A stretch of DNA of 59,558 nucleotides from an uncultured SAR116 cluster alpha proteobacterium (lineage in GTDB: Bacteria; Pseudomonadota; Alphaproteobacteria; Puniceispirillales; GCA-002684695), in the NCBI GenBank assembly GCA_902532475.1, contig CACAIE010000008.1, positions 1 to 59,558 of the forward strand, read 5' to 3'. Of this stretch, positions 9,819-19,134 are shown one piece after another. The notes under the pieces were generated by a model that worked only from the letters and a program-made list of their open reading frames with translations, was not told the origin of the DNA and ran no database searches. The position numbers and the translations under genes were made by a program. The stretch's first letter is position 1. Each line of letters opens with the position of its first letter.

Positions 9819-10538
9819 ATGGAAAAAATAAAACTAGGCATTTTACAGGTCAACCACGATAAGAGTGAAGATATAGGAGATAAATTTCCTGATGACGCTC
9901 ATAGATTTCGTGACCTTTTTGATTCTCTGGAAAGTAGATTTAAGTATAAAATTTATATGACTATTGGGGATGAATTGCCCAATGATATTAACGAGCAAGA
10001 TGTTTATTTAATCTCAGGCAGCCCCCTTTCAGTAAGAGACAACCACTCTTTTTCAAAAAAACTTTACGAATTTATTCGATCTTGTGATTCTCAACAAAAA
10101 CCACTTATTGGAACATGCTTTGGGCATCAAGCCATTGCAGTAGCCTTGGGCGGCAACGTAGAAAAATCCAAAATTAAATGGAATGTTGGTGTAGAAAAAA
10201 CAAAATTTGACAATTTTAAACCCTGGATGCTTCCTAAAAAAGATTTAAATTTATATGTCTTTCATGAAGATCAAGTTTCCGCACTTCCAGAGAATTGTGA
10301 ACTACTAGGTTTTACAAAAAATTGCCCAATATCCAGTTTTTCCAAAGGAAATCATATTTTTTCTATTCAATCTCATCCAGAATTTGACTTCCGGTTTATG
10401 AGGGACATAGTCAAAAAATATGAGGAGATGCTTGGGCCAAATATTTATGATGAAGCCAGCGCTTCTTTATCTAAAGACGTGGATGGAGATGCGTTTGGTT
10501 TGTGGTGTGAAAATTTCATCAAATTAAATTATTCTTAG
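9819..10538 (+). CDS. Class I glutamine amidotransferase (GMP-synthase-like; possible gamma-glutamyl hydrolase)
   Basis: Starting at the ATG at 9819 this is a 239-residue stand-alone GATase1 domain. Its triad is visible: Cys100 in GTCFGHQA, and His186 and Glu188 in SHPEFD. The in-frame ATG at 9777 is rejected because it would place the terminator hairpin inside the coding sequence and add 14 residues not expected in the family. No Shine-Dalgarno sequence precedes 9819; the ATG directly follows the terminator T-tract. Stand-alone proteins of this family hydrolyse glutamine or gamma-glutamyl amides. Near a PuuA-like ligase and a PuuC-like dehydrogenase, release of glutamate from a gamma-glutamyl intermediate (the PuuD step) is a reasonable inference, although classical PuuD belongs to a different subfamily. 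Confidence 0.83.
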   Translation: MEKIKLGILQVNHDKSEDIGDKFPDDAHRFRDLFDSLESRFKYKIYMTIGDELPNDINEQDVYLISGSPLSVRDNHSFSKKLYEFIRSCDSQQKPLIGTCFGHQAIAVALGGNVEKSKIKWNVGVEKTKFDNFKPWMLPKKDLNLYVFHEDQVSALPENCELLGFTKNCPISSFSKGNHIFSIQSHPEFDFRFMRDIVKKYEEMLGPNIYDEASASLSKDVDGDAFGLWCENFIKLNYS

Positions 10539-10554
10539 TGATTGAGAAAATTAA

Positions 10555-11787
10555 ATGAAGGATGATGGTTTATTAGATTTAAGTGATCATGATAGTTTTT
10601 CAATGGGTGTCCCTCACTTAACATTTGAAAGGTTAAGAAATGAGGATCCTGTTTATTGGACTAAAGAAAAAAATGGAAGAGGTTTTTGGTCAATTACAAA
10701 ACACTCAGACATTCTAAAAGTAAATAGAGACAACAAAACGTTTAGTTCTGCTCAAGGAATAAGAATTGAAGATCAAACTGAAGAAGAGTATTTAGCTAGA
10801 AAAACTTTCCAAGAAACTGATCCACCCGAACACAGGGTTACAAGAATGATGGTAGCACCTGCATTCTCGCAAAAAGCAATTGCAACTTATGAGGAAATGA
10901 TAAGGGATTTAGCCAAAAATATCATTGAAAAAGCAACAAAAAGTTCTGAGTTTGATATAGTGGAAAAAGTTGCAAAACAACTTCCCATGATGATGCTTGG
11001 ACGAATTTTAGGCCTACCTGACAATGATCTTGAGTGGCTAGTTGTCAAAGGAGATGCCTTAATAGGAAACTCCGATCCAGAATTTACCGATCATATAGTA
11101 GATAAATTAGATGATGAGCAATATAGATTTATGCCATTCAGATCCCCTGCTGCTTTAGATTTATATGATTATGCTGAAAATATTTTAAATAAAAAAATTT
11201 CAATAAATAAAACAGGTATTCTATCAAAGGTTCTCGATGCAAACTCTTCTGAAAAAGTCATGGAACCTCATGAATTCAAAAACTTTTTCTGTCTTCTTAT
11301 AGCTGCTGGAAATGATACTACACGTTACAGCATTGCAATGGCTTTATACCAGCTTTCATTGGACAATAATCTAATTAGAGATTTAAGATCAAACCAATAC
11401 TGGGGAACATGTGCAGATGAATTTATTAGACTTGCATCACCAACAATGTATTTTAGACGAACCGCCACATGTGATGTAAGTTTAAGAAACAAGAATATCA
11501 AAAAAGGGGACAAAGTCATTCTATGGTTTGTCTCTGGAAATAGAGATCATGAGGTATTTAAAAATCCTCATGATGTTATTCTCTCACGTTCACCTAATCC
11601 CCATGTTTCTTTTGGTCAGGGGGGTGTCCACTTCTGCTTAGGAATTTGGCTCGCTAGAATGGAAGTAAGAATACTTTTAGAGGAGCTTGCAAAAAAAATA
11701 GATAAAATTGACCTTCTAGATAACCCTACATGGACAAGATCCAATTTTATTTGTGGTGTAAAAAGTCTAAAAGTAAGAATAGCTTAA
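10555..11787 (+). CDS. Cytochrome P450
   Basis: A 410-residue soluble bacterial P450. The oxygen-activation helix contains AAGNDTTRY, the E-x-x-R motif is EFIR, and the heme loop FGQGGVHFCLG places the heme-thiolate at Cys361. The NRDHEVF and NPHVSFG segments resemble the CYP125/CYP142-type steroid and terpenoid hydroxylases, but this is only a general likeness. There is no membrane anchor. Ferredoxin and reductase partners are not encoded nearby, so it must use distant redox partners. It starts 16 bases after the amidotransferase gene and is probably co-transcribed with it. The substrate is unknown. Confidence 0.93.
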   Translation: MKDDGLLDLSDHDSFSMGVPHLTFERLRNEDPVYWTKEKNGRGFWSITKHSDILKVNRDNKTFSSAQGIRIEDQTEEEYLARKTFQETDPPEHRVTRMMVAPAFSQKAIATYEEMIRDLAKNIIEKATKSSEFDIVEKVAKQLPMMMLGRILGLPDNDLEWLVVKGDALIGNSDPEFTDHIVDKLDDEQYRFMPFRSPAALDLYDYAENILNKKISINKTGILSKVLDANSSEKVMEPHEFKNFFCLLIAAGNDTTRYSIAMALYQLSLDNNLIRDLRSNQYWGTCADEFIRLASPTMYFRRTATCDVSLRNKNIKKGDKVILWFVSGNRDHEVFKNPHDVILSRSPNPHVSFGQGGVHFCLGIWLARMEVRILLEELAKKIDKIDLLDNPTWTRSNFICGVKSLKVRIA

Positions 11788-11940
11788 AAGCTTATAACTC
11801 AAAAAATTTTTCTTTATTGACTCTATTAAATTAAATGTAACAAATAAAAGAAGAATAAATAGTTGTTTCTTATAATTTATTTATTCTGCTTTTATATATA
11901 ACTTAATAGTGAAAATAATTACTTAATGTAAGGAAAGAAA

Positions 11941-13206
11941 ATGATTAGAACACGTGCACTTTATTGTGATTTACTAGGGCTTCCTAAAGGTAAATACATT
12001 CAACCTGACCTAGCTAAGAGCGGGCATATAGGATTTGCTGCGTGTGCACTTGCTGTTTCATTTGATAGAGATTTATTAAATATACCAGGAACTGGTCTTT
12101 TTGACGGAATCCCAGATATGAATTTAGCTTTAGAAAAAGATAGGTTTCCATCATGGCAAGAAAACACTGAAATAGCTCTAGGAGACCTTAAATTTGAAGG
12201 TAATGATTATGCATTATGTGCGAGAACTAATTTAAAAAATACTATTAAGGAATTTAATAAACTTGATCTCACTCCAATGGTTGGGCTTGAATTTGAAGCT
12301 TACGTTTTCGAAAGAGATGAAGATGGTGTTTGGATGCCATACAATACTCCAGGTGCATTTGTTTATGGAACCGGTCCATCAAATGACCCAAAAAACTTAA
12401 TGGCTAAGATATGGGAAGGAGCATCAGACATTGGATTACCCGTAGAAAGTATTAATGGCGAATATGATAATGGTCAATTTGAATTAACATTAGGTTTTGA
12501 TGAGGCACTTAAAGCTTGCGATAATGCATTCTTATTTAAAACCATGGCTAAAGAAATTGCATTAACTGAAGGCTTAATTCTTTCTTTTATGCCTAAACCA
12601 ATCCCTGAAAGAGGGGGATCAGGTTTACATGTTAACTTTAGTTTCTTAGATAAAAGTAAAATCAATGTTATAGAGCAAAAAGGTAAATTGTCCGAGATCG
12701 CCAATAATTGTATTAGTGGATTAATTCATCATCATGAGGGTTTGTCACCCTTGTTAGCCTCAACAGCTAACAGCTATGATAGATTACAACCAGCTTCTAT
12801 GGCAGGATATTGGGCTAATTGGGCGGGAGATCATAGAATGGTTACTATCAGAACTTCTACTTCCTCATCTAATTCTGCTAGAATAGAACATAGAACAGCT
12901 GATGGAGCTGGAAATCCATATATTGTTACTTCATCAGTTTTAAAAGCTAGTTTGTTAGGCATTAAAAATAAATATAAACTGCCTCCTATTGAAGATCTTG
13001 ACGGAATGGAAAATGTTAGGGCTACTAAACACGCTCCTTCCAGTTTATCAAAAGCTCTCGCTGCACTTGAAAATGATAAGGTTCTCAAATCAGAAATAGG
13101 AGAAAAATTTTGCGACGCTTTTATGGAAATTAAGAAGGATGAAGCAAGTCGACTAGAAGATAAAACCGTCGATGAGGTTAGAGAATTTTATTTACCTTTT
13201 GTGTAA
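11941..13206 (+). CDS. Second glutamine synthetase-like ligase
   Basis: A 421-residue glutamine synthetase-fold protein, clearly diverged from the paralogue at 3611. Visible are the Mg/glutamate block MVGLEFEAYVFE, ESINGEYDNGQFELTL, the ATP-site segment GGSGLHVNFSF and the catalytic region IEHRTADGAGNPY. The N-terminal beta-grasp domain looks short, with the fold beginning almost at the start codon. AAGGAAAG precedes the ATG. It lies 153 bases after the P450 and 71 bases before an HpaB-type monooxygenase, and probably has its own promoter. The likely role is gamma-glutamylation of an amine or aromatic amine before oxidation. The family is clear; the substrate is not. Confidence 0.87.
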   Translation: MIRTRALYCDLLGLPKGKYIQPDLAKSGHIGFAACALAVSFDRDLLNIPGTGLFDGIPDMNLALEKDRFPSWQENTEIALGDLKFEGNDYALCARTNLKNTIKEFNKLDLTPMVGLEFEAYVFERDEDGVWMPYNTPGAFVYGTGPSNDPKNLMAKIWEGASDIGLPVESINGEYDNGQFELTLGFDEALKACDNAFLFKTMAKEIALTEGLILSFMPKPIPERGGSGLHVNFSFLDKSKINVIEQKGKLSEIANNCISGLIHHHEGLSPLLASTANSYDRLQPASMAGYWANWAGDHRMVTIRTSTSSSNSARIEHRTADGAGNPYIVTSSVLKASLLGIKNKYKLPPIEDLDGMENVRATKHAPSSLSKALAALENDKVLKSEIGEKFCDAFMEIKKDEASRLEDKTVDEVREFYLPFV

Positions 13207-13277
13207 TTCTTCAAGTTATGAGAGACTGATAGTTACTGGCTATTTTTAAATGTAATTTTGTATATGGGAAATACGTA

Positions 13278-14882
13278 ATGGATGATGTTCCAATTATAAA
13301 TAAACAAGAATTTAATCAGTCACCAAAAAATATTGGCAAAGTTAGTTTCAAAAAACCAATGACTGGAGATGAATATCTGGAAGAATTAAGAGATGGCAGA
13401 GAAGTTTTTATTTATGGCGAAAAAGTAAAAGACGTTACGAAACATCCAGCTTTTAGAAATACTTCCAGAATGACAGCTCGTTTATTTGACGCACTTCATG
13501 ATAAAAAACACAGCAAGAATCTCTTATTACCAACAGATACAGGAAACGGTGGTAAAACTCATGCATTTTTTAAGGCTCCAAAAAATGTGAATGATTTAAT
13601 TGCTGGAAGAGACGCTATAGCTGAATGGGCTCGAATAACATACGGATGGATTGGTCGTGCTCCAGATTATAAAGCTGCATTTCTTGCGACTTTAGGGGCA
13701 AATGCAGAGTTTTATGATCCTTTTCAAGAAAACGCTAAAAATTGGTATAAATTCAGCCAAGAAAGAGTCCCTTTTATTAATCATGCAATCATTCATCCTC
13801 CTGTTGATAGAGATCGACCACCAAATGAAGCTTCTGATGTATGTTGTAAAGTTGAGAAAGAGACTGATGCCGGACTCATTGTATCTGGAGCAAAAGTTGT
13901 AGCTACAGGATCAGTATTAACAAATTATACTTTCGTTGCCCATCATGGATTAATCCCTCTTCAAGACAAAAAATTTGCATTGGTTTTTATGGTTCCTACA
14001 AATGCACCGGGGATAAAATTTATATGCAGAACATCTTATGAAATGACTTCGACAGTTATGGGCAGTCCATTTGATGCGCCTTTGTCAAGCCGACTTGATG
14101 AGAATGATGCTGTTTTTATTATGGACAAAGTTTTGGTACCTTGGGAAAATGTTTTTGTCTATGGGGATATAGATAAGGCAAATAATTTTTTCCCACAGAC
14201 AGGGTTTCTTCCAAGGTTCGTTGTTCATGGCTGCACAAGACTTGCTGTCAAATTAGATTTTATTGCAGGACTACTTCTAAAAGCTGTAGAGGCTGCAGGT
14301 ACTAAAGATTATAGAGGAGTTCAAGCGAACGTCGGTGAAGTTATTGCCTGGAGAAATCTTTTTTGGGGGTTATCTGACGCAATGGTTAAAGACCCTAAAC
14401 CTTGGATTGAAGGTTATGTTTTACCAAATATGGATCCAGGAAACGCTTACCAGATCATAGCAACGATGGCATATACAAAAATTAAATATATTATCGAGCA
14501 AACAGTTGCTTCAGGACTGATTTATTTAAATTCACATGCTAGGGACTTTAAAAACCCAGAGCTATCTCCTTACATAAACAAATATCTTCGAGGATCGAAT
14601 GGTTATAAAGCAGAAGAAAGAGTAAAGCTTTTAAAACTTCTTTGGGATAGTATAGCTTCAGAATTTGGTGGTAGACATGAATTATATGAAATTAATTATG
14701 GAGGCTCTACTGAAGAAATTAGAAGATATTGTTTATTTGGAGCTCAAGCTTCTGGAAATGCTGATAAATTTAAAGGCTTTGCTGAACAATGTATGTCTGA
14801 ATATGATCTTGATGGTTGGACTGTTCCAGATCTTTCTGACCCTGGAGATTTTAGCTATCATGCAAATAAAGAAAATTCATAA
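13278..14882 (+). CDS. HpaB-type FADH2-dependent aromatic monooxygenase
   Basis: A 534-residue member of the 4-hydroxyphenylacetate 3-hydroxylase / chlorophenol 4-monooxygenase (HpaB/TftD) family, with the acyl-CoA dehydrogenase-like fold. The start [20 protein letters not shown] with [16 protein letters not shown] is the family N-terminus; the flavin/substrate region includes [13 protein letters not shown] and [13 protein letters not shown], and the later block is [14 protein letters not shown]. These enzymes ortho- or para-hydroxylate phenols using FADH2 from a separate reductase, which is not seen in the window. The gene converges on a hydroxyquinol-type dioxygenase 54 bases away. Together these could take a phenol to a trihydroxybenzene and cleave it. 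This pairing is inferred from neighbourhood only. Confidence 0.9.
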   Translation: MDDVPIINKQEFNQSPKNIGKVSFKKPMTGDEYLEELRDGREVFIYGEKVKDVTKHPAFRNTSRMTARLFDALHDKKHSKNLLLPTDTGNGGKTHAFFKAPKNVNDLIAGRDAIAEWARITYGWIGRAPDYKAAFLATLGANAEFYDPFQENAKNWYKFSQERVPFINHAIIHPPVDRDRPPNEASDVCCKVEKETDAGLIVSGAKVVATGSVLTNYTFVAHHGLIPLQDKKFALVFMVPTNAPGIKFICRTSYEMTSTVMGSPFDAPLSSRLDENDAVFIMDKVLVPWENVFVYGDIDKANNFFPQTGFLPRFVVHGCTRLAVKLDFIAGLLLKAVEAAGTKDYRGVQANVGEVIAWRNLFWGLSDAMVKDPKPWIEGYVLPNMDPGNAYQIIATMAYTKIKYIIEQTVASGLIYLNSHARDFKNPELSPYINKYLRGSNGYKAEERVKLLKLLWDSIASEFGGRHELYEINYGGSTEEIRRYCLFGAQASGNADKFKGFAEQCMSEYDLDGWTVPDLSDPGDFSYHANKENS

Positions 14883-14936
14883 ATTCAAGTTACTTACAAA
14901 CTAGTAATTTTTATAAATGATAAATGATTTTTGGTA

Positions 14937-15806
14937 TCACAAAGAATATTTTTCTAATACAAAATTGAACTCCAGTTCATAATATGAAGTTTCAAAACCT
15001 ATTTCTTTAGCCTTCATACTGTCTTCAATCAGAACATATTCACTAATAAGACTATCCTTAACTCCAAAAACAGCATCTGAATCTAAGTATTCACTTCCTT
15101 TAACAAAAACATGAGTTACGACTGGTTTATAACCTTCAGCACTAACGATATAATGTAAATGTGCGGGCCTGTTGGGGTGCCTTCCAGTGGCATATATCAT
15201 TGTTCCTACTGGTCCATCAGTAGGGATAGAATAAAATTTAGGTTTAACAGATTTAAACCAGTATTTTCCATCATCTTTAGTAGAGAAAATACCTCGTAAA
15301 TTCATTTTTGGCTGAACATCAGGTTGTTGAATATCATAAAAACCATCTTCATTCGCTTGCCACACATCAATTTCTGCCCCATCGATTGGATTTCCATCAG
15401 TATCAGTAACAGACCCAAAGATATATGCTGGTTCACCCTTCCCATCATAGTTAATATTGTCTCCCATTTCTTTTATTGGAGCATTCTTAACATGAAACGG
15501 ACCAAGCACTGTTGATTCAGTAGCATTTAAAGTTTTACGATTATTGATCGTATCAACTAATGCAGAAATACCCAGAACATCTGACAATAGAATAAATTCT
15601 TGCCTCTTATCATCACACTTCTGGCCCGTTTTTGTTAAATACTCAATCATATACATCCATTCTTCTTGAGTGGGCTCTACTTCTTTTACAAATTCATGCA
15701 GATGAGTAACCGCACTTTCCATAATTGTTTTTAGTCTTATATCTTTGCAATTGGCGTACTGTTGCTTCACTACTTCAGCTGAAAATTCTTCAGAAAAATG
15801 TTGCAT
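14937..15806 (-). CDS. Intradiol dioxygenase, hydroxyquinol 1,2-dioxygenase-like
   Basis: A 289-residue non-heme Fe(III) intradiol dioxygenase with the N-terminal helical dimerisation domain of catechol/hydroxyquinol enzymes. The iron ligands are recognisable: a tyrosine in WQANEDGFYD, a tyrosine in FYSIPTDGPVG, and two histidines in RPAHLHY. The segments TVLGPFHV and DVWQANEDGFYDIQQP are typical of hydroxyquinol 1,2-dioxygenases rather than plain catechol enzymes. The product would be a maleylacetate-type ring-opened acid. It is the last gene of the long minus-strand operon, one base after the start of the livM stop region, with a GGAGAA ribosome site. No maleylacetate reductase is visible. 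Confidence 0.92.
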   Translation of the reverse strand: MQHFSEEFSAEVVKQQYANCKDIRLKTIMESAVTHLHEFVKEVEPTQEEWMYMIEYLTKTGQKCDDKRQEFILLSDVLGISALVDTINNRKTLNATESTVLGPFHVKNAPIKEMGDNINYDGKGEPAYIFGSVTDTDGNPIDGAEIDVWQANEDGFYDIQQPDVQPKMNLRGIFSTKDDGKYWFKSVKPKFYSIPTDGPVGTMIYATGRHPNRPAHLHYIVSAEGYKPVVTHVFVKGSEYLDSDAVFGVKDSLISEYVLIEDSMKAKEIGFETSYYELEFNFVLEKYSL

Positions 15807-16829
15807 TTAATTCTCCTTTATTTGTTTTTTTAGTTTTCTACTCAATGGGAAAAGTTCAATTTTAAAGGTTGAACTAACAAACCCCCAAACTCCTTTTGGA
15901 GCTTTTATCATCACAGCTATAGCCACACATCCAAGCATAATTAAATATATAGTTCCCAAATCAGCTAGCGTCTCTCTCAAAAGGAAGAAAATTAATACCC
16001 CTATGATGGGTCCTTCTATAGTACCTATTCCACCGATTACTACTATGAAGATTACAAATGCTGTCCAATCATTTACATTAAAAGCAGCGTCCGGTGAAAT
16101 TCTTAACTTTTGTAGAAAAATTAAAGCACCTAAAATAGTAGTTAAGCCAGAGGTAATTATATAAACAAATAACTTAGATCGCGTGATGTTTATTCCTAAA
16201 CTTTTGGAAGCTAGTTCATTATCTCTTATAGCTATTAAAGCGATGCCTCTTCTAGATCTTAGAATTAGATATACTGAAACTAATATTAAAACTGTTAGTC
16301 CAAGTATCATCCAATATATTAATGACTCTCTCATTGCTTTATTTGAAGCTATTGACTTTACTATAGCTACTGGCAAACTCGAACCAGAACCACCTCCAAG
16401 AGACTGTATTTGTGCAAAAGATAAACGGAAAACTTCTGCAACAACCCAAGTACCAATAGCAAAATAGGCTCCCCTGAGCCTAAAAATTAAAAAGGCTATT
16501 GGCAAGCTGATTAATGCACCAAATATTCCTGAAATTGGAATAGCTAATAATGGATTGAAGCCAGCAAAGATGGTTAATGCAAAAAGCAAGTAACCACCAA
16601 AACCTACAAATGCCTGCTGGCCAACTGAAACTAATCCACAGTATCCAGCTAACAAGTTCCATAAGCTAGCCAGAGATAAATAAAGAAAAATCTCACTTAG
16701 TAACCTAATATCAGCTCTTCCAGCCCACCAAGGAGCAAAAAATAAAATAATAATGATAAAAAAAGCAATAAAGATACTGATTCTACTTGTAGAAGAGGAT
16801 TGAACGATTTCAAAACGATCAGTGGCCAT
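15807..16829 (-). CDS. livM: Branched-chain amino acid-type ABC permease LivM
   Basis: A 340-residue inner-membrane permease with about ten hydrophobic segments. The family signature is seen in the middle: the block around RGAYFAIGTWVVAEVF, then RSRRGIALIAIRDNELASKSLGIN, which is the cytoplasmic loop contacting the ATPases, then VFIVVIGGIGTIEGPIIG. It pairs with LivH and the two ATPases LivG and LivF. In this setting, within a catabolic operon ending in a ring-cleavage dioxygenase, the system may import an aromatic acid or acyl compound rather than leucine. Such HAAT-family transporters are known to carry aromatic acids. It abuts the dioxygenase gene and its start overlaps the livH stop by one base. 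Confidence 0.94.
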   Translation of the reverse strand: MATDRFEIVQSSSTSRISIFIAFFIIIILFFAPWWAGRADIRLLSEIFLYLSLASLWNLLAGYCGLVSVGQQAFVGFGGYLLFALTIFAGFNPLLAIPISGIFGALISLPIAFLIFRLRGAYFAIGTWVVAEVFRLSFAQIQSLGGGSGSSLPVAIVKSIASNKAMRESLIYWMILGLTVLILVSVYLILRSRRGIALIAIRDNELASKSLGINITRSKLFVYIITSGLTTILGALIFLQKLRISPDAAFNVNDWTAFVIFIVVIGGIGTIEGPIIGVLIFFLLRETLADLGTIYLIMLGCVAIAVMIKAPKGVWGFVSSTFKIELFPLSRKLKKQIKEN

Positions 16830-17695
16830 TAACCATCAACCCTATGGAAAAGACCCTTTGGGCGAATTGCCAAAACAACTAGAAAAGCAATATGGCCTGC
16901 AAGAAGTTGCCATCCTGGGTTTATTTTAGCACCTATATTTTGGCTAACCCCTAAAATAATGCCTCCAATTAAGGTCCCCCATAAGTTGCCCAGTCCACCA
17001 ATAATCACAGCCTCAAAACCAAAAATTAGTCTACTTGGCCCAGCTGCAGGATCAAAGCTAGTTCTTATTCCTAAAAATATACCAGCTATCGCTACAACAA
17101 TCATAGATATAGCCATTGCAAGTCCATAAATATGGTTTTTGTTCAAACCCATTAATTGAGCAATTTCTTGATCATCAGAAGTGGCACGGAATGCCCTTCC
17201 TAAAGCAGTTTTGTAAAAAATAAATTGTAAGATTCCAATAATTATAATTGAAATTATAAACATTAATAAAGGAAACCAACCAATGTTTAATCCGCCAGGC
17301 AAACTCAAACTGGCTACCTCAATATTTCCAGCATTCATCTTTTGGGGATCGGCTGTATATAATTCCATAAGACCATTTTGAATAATAACTGAAAGGCCAA
17401 AAGTAACTAATAATGGAGGCAAAATATCATTGCCCAAGGTTTTGTTAAGAATGCCCCTCTGCAATAGATAACCAAAAAAACCCATTATAGGTAAAACAAC
17501 AATTAGACTAGCAAACGGGTGAAGGTTTAAACTAGATGAAACTGTTAGCCCTAAAAAAGCAGAAAGAATAATTAAGTCACCATGAGCAATATTTACTAGC
17601 CTCATTACACCAAAAATCAATGAAAGGCCTGCAGCAAAAAGAGCATACAGCCCCCCTACTAAAATTCCCTGAATAATTGAGTTTATCCAATCCAT
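16829..17695 (-). CDS. livH: Branched-chain amino acid-type ABC permease LivH
   Basis: A 288-residue permease. The N-terminus LVGGLYALFAAGLSLIFGVMRLVNIAHGD is the LivH hallmark, the ATPase-contact loop is LGRAFRATSDDQEIAQLMGLN, and FGFEAVIIGGLGNLWGTLIGG follows. I start at the ATG at 17695 (MDWINS), five bases after the livF stop region. The longer reading would use a TTG at 17710 that overlaps livF and adds MECKD, which is not expected in the family. The last base of its stop is the first base of the livM start codon, so the two permeases should be translationally coupled. Confidence 0.94.
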   Translation of the reverse strand: MDWINSIIQGILVGGLYALFAAGLSLIFGVMRLVNIAHGDLIILSAFLGLTVSSSLNLHPFASLIVVLPIMGFFGYLLQRGILNKTLGNDILPPLLVTFGLSVIIQNGLMELYTADPQKMNAGNIEVASLSLPGGLNIGWFPLLMFIISIIIIGILQFIFYKTALGRAFRATSDDQEIAQLMGLNKNHIYGLAMAISMIVVAIAGIFLGIRTSFDPAAGPSRLIFGFEAVIIGGLGNLWGTLIGGIILGVSQNIGAKINPGWQLLAGHIAFLVVLAIRPKGLFHRVDG

Positions 17696-17699
17696 ATCT

Positions 17700-18404
17700 T
17701 TACATTCCAAAATATGCTTTGCTTATTTCTTCTCGGGTCAATTTATTTGAATGACCAGATAAGGCAATTTTACCTTCTTGAAGACAATAAACTCTATTTG
17801 AAATTTCAATGGCTTTAGAAATATCTTGTTCCACAACGATTGCACTCATTCCATCTTTGATAACATCGGGCAAATTTTGGTATATTTTTTTGATAATAAT
17901 TGGAGCCAATCCTAAACTAATTTCATCAAATAATATTATTTCTGGATTAGACATAAGTGCTCTCCCTATAGCTGCCATTTGCTGTTGCCCACCTGATAAT
18001 AAATTGCTGGGCATATTTTTTTTCTCATATAAATCTGGAAATAGTTTATAGATTGAAGTTAAATTCCATGGTCCTATCCTATTAATTTGGCCACCAATTA
18101 ATAAATTTTCCTCAACACTTAATGATGGAAATAATTTTCTACCTTCAGGTACCATAGCAATACCCTTTCTAGCTATTTCATCCGCCCTTAAGTTCTTAAT
18201 TGATCTTCCTTTTAGATTTATATCATTTTCAACTTTAGCTAATAAGCCAGTAACTGCTTTCATGAACGTTGATTTACCTGCCCCATTTGCACCTATAATT
18301 GATATTATTTCACCTTCAAAGAGATCTATAGAAACCTCAAACAGTGCCTGGAAATCACCATAAAAAGCATTTAAGTTTTTCGTTTCAAGAATTTTCTTAT
18401 GCAT
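17700..18404 (-). CDS. livF: ABC transporter ATPase LivF
   Basis: A 234-residue ABC ATPase. The Walker A is GANGAGKST, the ABC signature LLSGGQQQMAAIGRAL, the Walker B region IILFDEISLGLAP, and the switch histidine is replaced by a VVEQD segment, as is normal for LivF. The ATG at 18404 is preferred to an upstream TTG at 18419: LivF proteins usually start just before the LETKNLNAFYG strand, and this ATG overlaps the livG stop in the compact arrangement ATGCATAA. It energises the LivH/LivM permease together with LivG. Confidence 0.95.
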   Translation of the reverse strand: MHKKILETKNLNAFYGDFQALFEVSIDLFEGEIISIIGANGAGKSTFMKAVTGLLAKVENDINLKGRSIKNLRADEIARKGIAMVPEGRKLFPSLSVEENLLIGGQINRIGPWNLTSIYKLFPDLYEKKNMPSNLLSGGQQQMAAIGRALMSNPEIILFDEISLGLAPIIIKKIYQNLPDVIKDGMSAIVVEQDISKAIEISNRVYCLQEGKIALSGHSNKLTREEISKAYFGM

Positions 18405-19125
18405 CAGCTTCAATCCCAATATAGATTTCTCTAACTTCCTTGCTTTTCATAATCTTCTTAGGATTTCCATCAGCGATTTTTTTCCCAAAATTAATGACAA
18501 TTAATCTATCAACAATTGAAAGAAGGGCATGTACAATATGCTCTATCCAAATTATTGAAATACCGGATTCTTTTATTTCGCTAACTGTTTGAATGAGTGA
18601 CTTACATTCACTTTCTGTAAGACCACCAGCAATTTCATCTAATAAAAGTAACTTTGGCTGAGCACATAATGCTCTAGCTAATTCTAATCTTTTTCTTTCC
18701 AATAAAGTTAATGAATTTGCCAATTGGTTTGCTTTAGATATCAAACCTGTTTTTTCCAAAATTTGAATGCATGTCTCATTTGCTTTAGAGCTGTCCAATC
18801 CAGCACCATGAGCAGCTGCAACAAATGTATTTTCAAAAACACTTAACCCTCCAAAAGGTTGCGGTATCTGAAAAGATCTACATATTCCTTTATGGCATCG
18901 ATCAGGAGAACTTAAATGATCGATTATTTCTCCATCAAAAAGAATACTGCCTTTATCTTGATTAATATTACCAGTAATTAAATTAAACAAAGAAGTTTTA
19001 CCTGCTCCGTTGGGACCTATAATTCCTAAAGCTTCACCTTCAGATATAAAAAAACTTAATTCATCAGCTACATTTACAGCACCAAATGACTTACATAAAT
19101 TTTTAGCTTCAAGAATCTTTTGCAT
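18397..19125 (-). CDS. livG: ABC transporter ATPase LivG
   Basis: A 242-residue ABC ATPase with Walker A GPNGAGKTS, signature region NSLTLLERKRLELARAL and Walker B LLLLDEIAGGLTESE. LivG enzymes characteristically have LT-x-x-x-R-R/K-L-E in place of the classical LSGGQ, as seen here. It is the first transporter gene after the binding protein and is separated from it by a strong 15-bp stem-loop. Its stop codon is overlapped by the livF start. Confidence 0.95.
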   Translation of the reverse strand: MQKILEAKNLCKSFGAVNVADELSFFISEGEALGIIGPNGAGKTSLFNLITGNINQDKGSILFDGEIIDHLSSPDRCHKGICRSFQIPQPFGGLSVFENTFVAAAHGAGLDSSKANETCIQILEKTGLISKANQLANSLTLLERKRLELARALCAQPKLLLLDEIAGGLTESECKSLIQTVSEIKESGISIIWIEHIVHALLSIVDRLIVINFGKKIADGNPKKIMKSKEVREIYIGIEADA

Positions 19126-19134
19126 AATTTTAGG

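Noticed and set aside
11852-11887. AT-only inverted repeat after the P450 gene as a terminator
   Set aside because: The 10-bp stem is entirely A/T except one G-C pair, has a 16-base loop and no T-run; too weak to call.
13251-13273. TGTAT...ATACG repeat before the HpaB-type gene as a third IclR site
   Set aside because: The half-sites lack the outer C/G bases and the spacing is two bases shorter than in the two matching palindromes.
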